Assembly: GCA_022447405.1 (NCBI GenBank)
Contig: JAKVCE010000071.1
Coordinates: 1 to 8,930, forward strand
DNA: 8,930 nt
Origin: Planctomycetota bacterium
Lineage (GTDB): Bacteria > Planctomycetota > UBA1135 > GCA-002686595
Direction of reading: 5' to 3'
Positions 4,940 through 8,930 of the stretch are shown piece by piece. The notes below the pieces were generated by a model. It was not told the origin of the DNA. It ran no database searches and was given only the letters and a program-made list of their open reading frames with translations. Position numbers and translations under genes: made by a program. Positions within the stretch are counted from its first letter, which is position 1; each line of letters opens with the position of its first letter.

Positions 4940-7792
4940 TCACTCAGGCCAGAGCTCGCGCCAGTCTCCCGCGCCCGGCTTGGCGCGGCGGGAGTGGGCG
5001 TCGAGGGTGGCGGCGTTCACGACGAGGTTCTCGAGCGCGGTCTCGCTGAGGACGCGGCCCGAGGCATCAACGATCGAGTCCGCGTCGAGGTGGTGGTAGG
5101 TGAAGACGTCGCTGGGGCGACCGCACTTCGAGAACTTCCGCACCGCGAGCGTGCGCTGCTTGACCCCGACGATGGAGCCGATGTTGTCGAGCAGTCCGGC
5201 CTCGCCGTCGCACACCGCGACGACCGGGACCCGGCGGCCAGCGATCGAGAGCAGGCCAGCGGCGCTCTCCTCGGAGTTGCTGATCGCGTGGAGGTCACCC
5301 GTCACGCCGAGGCCCTCCATCAGGTGTCGGTAGTCGGACTGCTCTCCTTGGATCCCGCAGAGGAGGTCCTGAGAGCTGACCACGATGACGTTCGCGTAGA
5401 TCCCGCGCTCGAGCAGCCGGTCTGAGGCCTCCATGGCTTCGACCACCAGTGAGCCTAGGGCGAAGATGTGGACGACGTTGTCTCCGGGCTCATAGCCCGC
5501 GTAGCCCTCGTAGTTGATGATGTGCCAGCCGCCCTCTAAGCACTGTGAGCGGACTCGCGCCAAGAGGACGCTGTCCTCCAAGCACTCGAGGGTGGACTCT
5601 TCGACGCTGTCTGTGGGCCACTCCTCTCCTGCTCCTTTGGGCTTGAGAGATGCACCGGGGGCGCTCGCCTTGCTCACGGCCTGTCTGCGCACGCGCTCGA
5701 GGAGGGCGCGCTGGGGGATGCCGCGTGTGACGCCGCGCACGTAGACGCCGTTGCGCCCGGCGTTGTCGCCGTTCAGCTGGCGCTGGATGGCGTCGGAGAG
5801 GATCCAGTCCATCTCCAGCGCGAAGGCGGGCTCCCAGGTGACGAGGTTCGGCATCTGGATGTCCGACTTCCAGGAGTGCTGGGCGCCCTCGGGAGAGAGC
5901 GTCACTCCGCTGGGCGTCCCGAGCAGGATGAACTCGGAGCCCCAGTAGACGTCGTAGTAGAGCTGGTCGAGGGCTCGCTTCACGAAGAAGTCATAGACGG
6001 TCATGATCGGGATGAAGGGGAGCCCGACGAGCTCTCCCATCTTCCCGAAGGAGCCCACCGCGCTCATGGCGTTGGCCTCAGCGATCTCGAAGCGGATGTG
6101 CCGCGTCCACGCGTCCGTGCTCGCGAGGAGCTCGGGGTGCTTCACGTTGAGCTCGACGCCCTCTGCGAGCTCAGAGTTCTCCTCTGCCGTCGCGCCGTAG
6201 ATGCGGTCGTCCATGGTGGGGGAGATGTTCGTCGAGGAGCCCACGTCCGGGGACAGGGTCATCACGAACTCCGCCGCGGGCTTCCAGCGCGCCTCGAGGG
6301 GGTCGAGCTCCTTGAGCTCCGCCTCGCGAGCATCTGCGTGGGCGTGGCTGCCGATCCGCACGAGCTTGGAGGCCAGCTGTCCCCACATCCACTGGGTGTG
6401 GGCCATGGGGAAGAGCGAGAGGTCGATGCCTAGGGTGTTGGGCAGGTCGCCCGCAGCCTTCACAGCGGTCGTTACAGCCGCCTTGTTCTTCTCCACGAGC
6501 TCGTCGTGCTCGACGCGCCCGCTGCGGAAGCGCTCGCGGCGCTCGGCGAGCCAGCTCTCCTCCTCGCTGTCCTCTGCGAAGCGCTGGAAGGGGCGCTCGG
6601 GAGACAGGCCTGCCTCGATCAGGATCCGGTGGACCTCCTCCTCGCTCGGCAGGGTGGAGTGGTTCGCGGGGTCCGCGAAGCACTCGAGCCCCCATCCCTT
6701 GAAGGTGTGAGCGATGATGATGAAGGGCTCGCCGGGCTCCTCCTTGGAGGCCTTGAGGGCCTCGGTCACGCGCTCCATGTCGTGGCCGCCGAGGTCCTGG
6801 AGGATCTCGAGGAGCTCGTCGTCATCCATCGTGTCGAGGAGGGGAGCGAGCTCGGCGTCCTTGGCTAAGAAGGTCTCACGGATCCGCTTCGGGTCGCGGA
6901 TGAGCGCGAGGAGCTGGAACTCGTAGTCAGAGAGGCCCGTCTCAATCACGACGCGCAGGCGCTCGCCGCCATCGCGCGCGAAGGCCTCCTCGCGTATGCG
7001 TCCGTGGCGCAGGTGGATGACCCGCCAGCCGTTCGCGATGGCCGTGCGCTCGATGCGGTCGCAGTCCGTGCCCTCGAGGCCGCGCTCGTTCGGGATGCGC
7101 GTGCCGTCCAAGTTCTGGCGGTTGTAGTCGATGATCCAGGTGAGGTTCCCGAGCATGCGCTCGGCGAAGTCCGGCATGGCCTCAAGGAGCGAGCCCTCGC
7201 GGAACTCAGAGTCGCCGATGAGGGACCAGAAGTGCGCGCCCTCAGGTACATCCCAGCCGTGGTCCGCAGCGTAGCGGTAGGCGAGGGCGAGGTAGCCTGA
7301 GCAGACAGGCGGGATCCCCACCGTGCCTGAGGGGAGGAAGTGCCAGTAGTCCGGATCGCTGGCAGCGTGATAGCTCTGGAAGGTGTTGGGGCGCTCGGCG
7401 TTCGGGAACTGTCGCAGGCCCGCCATGGTCTCCTCGGACTCCTCGTCCGTGAACCAGCCGTCGGAGCGCTCAGCCTTGTACCAGTCGACCTTCTCGTTGT
7501 GCTTCAGCAAGCCGATGAGGTGGTGCAAGGCGTGGTCCACCGGTGAGGCGTGGGGCTTACAGCAGACGTAGTCTTGCGGCTCTCTGACTTCGAGGTGGAG
7601 TGCGGAGAGCAGGTGGATCGAGCTCGCGCAGCTCGCCGGGTGTCCGCCCACCTTGGGGTCTCCGGGCTGCTTGTCGCTGCGGTTGTTCGCGAGGTGGATC
7701 ATCGCGACCATCTGGGCGAAGGCGCGCTCGGTGATCCGCTCGATGAGCTCCGCGCTCGTGGTGTTGCTCTGGGGGTCTTTCACGGTCGTCAT
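4940..7792 (-). CDS. aceE: Pyruvate dehydrogenase E1, homodimeric transketolase-like type
   Basis: A thiamine-diphosphate enzyme that most likely decarboxylates pyruvate and passes the acetyl group to an E2 lipoyl domain. It has 950 residues; E. coli AceE has 887. N-terminal ThDP domain: KVGGHPASCASS (47-58), CKPHASPVDHAL (78-89), the cofactor motif IGDSEFREGS (192-201) through IIDYNRQNLDG (220-230), LGGHDMERV (334-342) and HTFKGWG (362-368). Central domain: RFEIAEANAMSAVGSFG (567-583), where E572 aligns with the activating glutamate of transketolases, and GTPSGVTLSPEGAQHSWKS (625-643), matching the AceE GEGLQH region. The C-terminal transketolase domain starts near 765 and ends with FTYHHLDADSIVDASGRVL (897-915). 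GDS-E replaces the commoner GDG-E, as I recall from the actinobacterial-style branch, so a related 2-oxoacid substrate is possible. No E2 or E3 gene is in the window. ATG 7792 has no clear Shine-Dalgarno sequence. The gene follows Nudix after 69 nt. Confidence 0.85.
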   Translation of the reverse strand: MTTVKDPQSNTTSAELIERITERAFAQMVAMIHLANNRSDKQPGDPKVGGHPASCASSIHLLSALHLEVREPQDYVCCKPHASPVDHALHHLIGLLKHNEKVDWYKAERSDGWFTDEESEETMAGLRQFPNAERPNTFQSYHAASDPDYWHFLPSGTVGIPPVCSGYLALAYRYAADHGWDVPEGAHFWSLIGDSEFREGSLLEAMPDFAERMLGNLTWIIDYNRQNLDGTRIPNERGLEGTDCDRIERTAIANGWRVIHLRHGRIREEAFARDGGERLRVVIETGLSDYEFQLLALIRDPKRIRETFLAKDAELAPLLDTMDDDELLEILQDLGGHDMERVTEALKASKEEPGEPFIIIAHTFKGWGLECFADPANHSTLPSEEEVHRILIEAGLSPERPFQRFAEDSEEESWLAERRERFRSGRVEHDELVEKNKAAVTTAVKAAGDLPNTLGIDLSLFPMAHTQWMWGQLASKLVRIGSHAHADAREAELKELDPLEARWKPAAEFVMTLSPDVGSSTNISPTMDDRIYGATAEENSELAEGVELNVKHPELLASTDAWTRHIRFEIAEANAMSAVGSFGKMGELVGLPFIPIMTVYDFFVKRALDQLYYDVYWGSEFILLGTPSGVTLSPEGAQHSWKSDIQMPNLVTWEPAFALEMDWILSDAIQRQLNGDNAGRNGVYVRGVTRGIPQRALLERVRRQAVSKASAPGASLKPKGAGEEWPTDSVEESTLECLEDSVLLARVRSQCLEGGWHIINYEGYAGYEPGDNVVHIFALGSLVVEAMEASDRLLERGIYANVIVVSSQDLLCGIQGEQSDYRHLMEGLGVTGDLHAISNSEESAAGLLSIAGRRVPVVAVCDGEAGLLDNIGSIVGVKQRTLAVRKFSKCGRPSDVFTYHHLDADSIVDASGRVLSETALENLVVNAATLDAHSRRAKPGAGDWRELWPE

Positions 7793-7814
7793 AGGGTCTA
7801 TCCAGGCTTCGAGA

Positions 7815-7838
7815 CCATGAGGATATCCGGCCTCATGG
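7815..7838. promoter_or_regulatory. 8-8-8 inverted repeat upstream of the E1 gene
   Basis: CCATGAGG (7815-7822) and CCTCATGG (7831-7838) are perfect 8-bp inverted arms around 8 nt. The repeat ends 22 nt before the E1 ATG and lies wholly in the 69-nt Nudix-E1 gap. On the minus strand a TATCCT (7825-7820) fits a poor -10, with TTCCTT (7848-7843) 17 nt upstream as a very weak -35. If real, one repeat arm would overlap the -10, as an operator would. It could equally be an mRNA hairpin near the start codon. It does not resemble the PdhR operator I know. Confidence 0.4.
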
Positions 7839-7846
7839 ACACAAGG

Positions 7847-7870
7847 AAGGGCCTCGGCCCCTCAGCCCTT
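7847..7870 (-). terminator. Weak hairpin over the Nudix stop codon
   Basis: On the minus strand AAGGGC (7870-7865) and GCCCTT (7852-7847) can pair around a 12-nt loop that contains the Nudix TGA. A competing compact GGGCC-GA-GGCCC structure (7860-7849) lies inside. The sequence after it, TTCCTTGTGT, is moderately T-rich. It could give partial termination between Nudix and E1, but the stem is short and the call is weak. Confidence 0.22.
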
Positions 7871-8431
7871 GAGGCGCAGCCAGTACAGCAGCGTGATGGC
7901 TGTGAAGCCGTCCGCGAAGCCCCCTGCGTCGAGGTGAGCCTCGACCTCGTCTCGACTGAAGCAGCGCGCGACCAGGCGCTCCGCCGGGTCAAGGTCGAGC
8001 TCGGCGACCTCGACGCAGCCGGTCGCGACGAAGGCGTGGGCGTAGTGTGCGCTGATCCCGTTGGTCGGAAAGAACCCCGGGAGGGGCTCTAGAGCTGCTG
8101 CCTCATGCCCGGTCTCCTCCAAGAGCTCACGTCGTGCGCCGACCTCAGGGTCTTCACCCTCCATCAGCCGCCCTGCAGGCAGCTCCCAGTGGGTGCGGCC
8201 GTTCGGGTGTCTGTACTGACCGACGAGGATGACCTCGCCCTCCTTTGTGAAGGGCAGGACGACCACGGCGTCCGAGATCTCGATGACGTGGTGCTCTTGG
8301 CGTTGGCCAGCGCCGAGCTCGAGCCAATCACGACGCAGCCCGACCCAAGGCGAGTCGTAGATGCGCTCCGTCTCAGAGACCTCGAGCGGCTCGATGAACT
8401 CCGGGTCCGGTAAGCGCCCGCCCTCGCTCAC
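7862..8431 (-). CDS. Nudix hydrolase, ADP-ribose/nucleotide-sugar pyrophosphatase type
   Basis: A 189-residue cytoplasmic Nudix enzyme that probably cleaves ADP-ribose or related nucleoside-diphosphate sugars. The complete Nudix box lies at 87-109 (GRLMEGEDPEVGARRELLEETGH), fitting G-x5-E-x7-RE-U-x-EE-x-G except for a final His in place of a hydrophobic residue. ELPAG (83-87) just before it and FFPTNGIS (120-127) after it are typical of the ADP-ribose pyrophosphatase subgroup, as is the usual length. The N-terminal strand region (about 16-55) fits the family's dimerisation part. The GTG start at 8431 is well supported: GGAGG lies 7 nt upstream, inside the end of the glycosyltransferase gene, and the start overlaps that gene's stop as GTGA. 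The two are probably translationally coupled. The exact substrate cannot be read from sequence. Confidence 0.88.
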   Translation of the reverse strand: MSEGGRLPDPEFIEPLEVSETERIYDSPWVGLRRDWLELGAGQRQEHHVIEISDAVVVLPFTKEGEVILVGQYRHPNGRTHWELPAGRLMEGEDPEVGARRELLEETGHEAAALEPLPGFFPTNGISAHYAHAFVATGCVEVAELDLDPAERLVARCFSRDEVEAHLDAGGFADGFTAITLLYWLRLKG

Positions 8432-8930
8432 GGGGTGGCCTCCACGCCAGAGCGCCAGAGGGCTAGGTGGCGCTCCTGCATCTGGCTCGCGGCGAACTCG
8501 TCAGCGACGCGCGCTCGATTCGCGGCGCCCAAGCTCTGTCGGAGGTCGGCGTCCTTGGCGAGACCCTCCAGCGCGGCGCTCAGGCCGTCGGCGCCCGCCT
8601 CTACCGGGGAGAGGTAGGGGCGCTGCGCCTGCCCGAGGATGTGCTCTACGTCACCGACCTCGGTGGAGGCGACAGGGAGCGAGCAAGCCATCGCCTCGAG
8701 GAGGGCGATCGGGTGCTGCTCTGAGTCGGAGGAGAGGGCGAAGATGTCCATCGCGGAGAGGTGGGGGCGCGGGTCGTGCTGGTGTCCCACGAAGTGCACT
8801 CGTCCTGCGAGCGCGCCCTCTTCGGCGCGGGCCTCGAGGGCCTCGCGCTCTTCGCCGTCACCGAGGATGAGCAGGTGGAGATCACGCTCCTCTGCGATGA
8901 GCGCGGCGGCCTCCAAGAGGCGCGCGGCGT
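8428..8930 (-). CDS. Glycosyltransferase group 1 (GT4, GT-B fold), C-terminal part
   Basis: The gene enters from beyond the right edge; about 167 codons are visible, so the N-terminal acceptor domain and the start are not seen. The visible part is the sugar-nucleotide-binding Rossmann domain: RLLEAAALIAEERDLHLLILGDGEER, then VHFVGHQHDPRPHLSAMDIFALSS, then the E-x7-E motif in SEQHPIALLEAM, followed by LPVASTEVGDVEHIL. These are standard GT4 retaining glycosyltransferase signatures. The gene probably works in cell-surface polysaccharide or glycolipid synthesis, but donor and acceptor are unknown. A TTG at 8916 is an internal Leu codon, not the start, because family homology continues upstream to the window edge. 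Its end overlaps the Nudix start by 4 bp and contains the Nudix ribosome-binding site. Confidence 0.88.
   Translation of the reverse strand, partial: AARLLEAAALIAEERDLHLLILGDGEEREALEARAEEGALAGRVHFVGHQHDPRPHLSAMDIFALSSDSEQHPIALLEAMACSLPVASTEVGDVEHILGQAQRPYLSPVEAGADGLSAALEGLAKDADLRQSLGAANRARVADEFAASQMQERHLALWRSGVEATP
8439..8443 (-). promoter_or_regulatory. Ribosome-binding site GGAGG for the Nudix gene
   Basis: On the minus strand GGAGG lies 7 nt before the GTG at 8431. It is the only clear Shine-Dalgarno sequence I found before any start in the window, and it fixes the Nudix start. It lies within the last codons of the upstream glycosyltransferase, which suits coupled translation. Confidence 0.6.

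Noticed and set aside
5876..6433. 185-codon plus-strand open frame opposite E1
   Set aside because: Antisense shadow over well conserved E1 sequence with no domain or ribosome-binding site.
6171..6695. 174-codon minus-strand open frame inside E1 as a sign of frameshift
   Set aside because: The E1 frame is continuous with family-like sequence throughout this stretch. The alternative frame is Arg/Pro/Gly-rich noise.
8428..8916. A complete short glycosyltransferase starting at TTG 8916
   Set aside because: The TTG is a Leu codon inside the conserved LLEAAALIAEE helix, and the frame stays open to the window edge, so the gene is cut, not short.
1..8930. CRISPR arrays, tRNA or rRNA genes, insertion sequences and long direct repeats
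   Set aside because: I saw no regularly spaced repeats, no tRNA-like or rRNA-like stretch, no transposase or integrase motif, and the window is almost fully coding.

Overview
The window is GC-rich bacterial DNA, apart from an AT-richer patch near the left end. It holds six recognisable protein genes and almost no spare DNA. I found no mobile element, CRISPR array, tRNA or rRNA. Protein style (an exported calcineurin-like phosphoesterase of the 'DRTGG' type joined to a LamG domain, a transketolase-like homodimeric pyruvate dehydrogenase E1, and the Rho variant) suggests an environmental Planctomycetota-like or Myxococcota-like bacterium. This is a weak impression from remembered families, not a placement.

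Layout. Positions 1-216 hold no convincing gene and include an AT-rich patch with a perfect 14-bp palindrome. From about 217 to 1131 (+) lies the ATPase part of transcription termination factor Rho. The usual N-terminal RNA-binding half is missing: homology-like sequence runs back to about 190, and an in-frame stop lies at 139-141. A GC hairpin (1154-1170) separates it from a 588-residue polytopic GT-C/PMT-like glycosyltransferase (1179-2945, +).

The right two thirds is a minus-strand cluster. In transcription order it is a GT4 glycosyltransferase cut by the window edge, a Nudix hydrolase of the ADP-ribose pyrophosphatase type, a 950-residue pyruvate dehydrogenase E1-like enzyme, and an exported metallophosphoesterase with a C-terminal LamG domain. 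GT4 and Nudix overlap by 4 bp (GTGA). The E1 stop likewise overlaps a possible GTG start of the phosphoesterase. A 69-bp gap before the E1 gene carries an 8-8-8 inverted repeat that may be a control site. The two convergent units meet stop codon to stop codon at 2945/2946, with an inverted repeat across the junction.

Functionally this looks like housekeeping and central-metabolism DNA (Rho, pyruvate oxidation, nucleotide-sugar clean-up, glycosylation) plus one exported phosphoesterase. I see no clear new multi-gene system. The items most worth a second look are the headless Rho and its odd upstream DNA, the E1 subtype standing without E2 or E3, and the inverted repeat before it.
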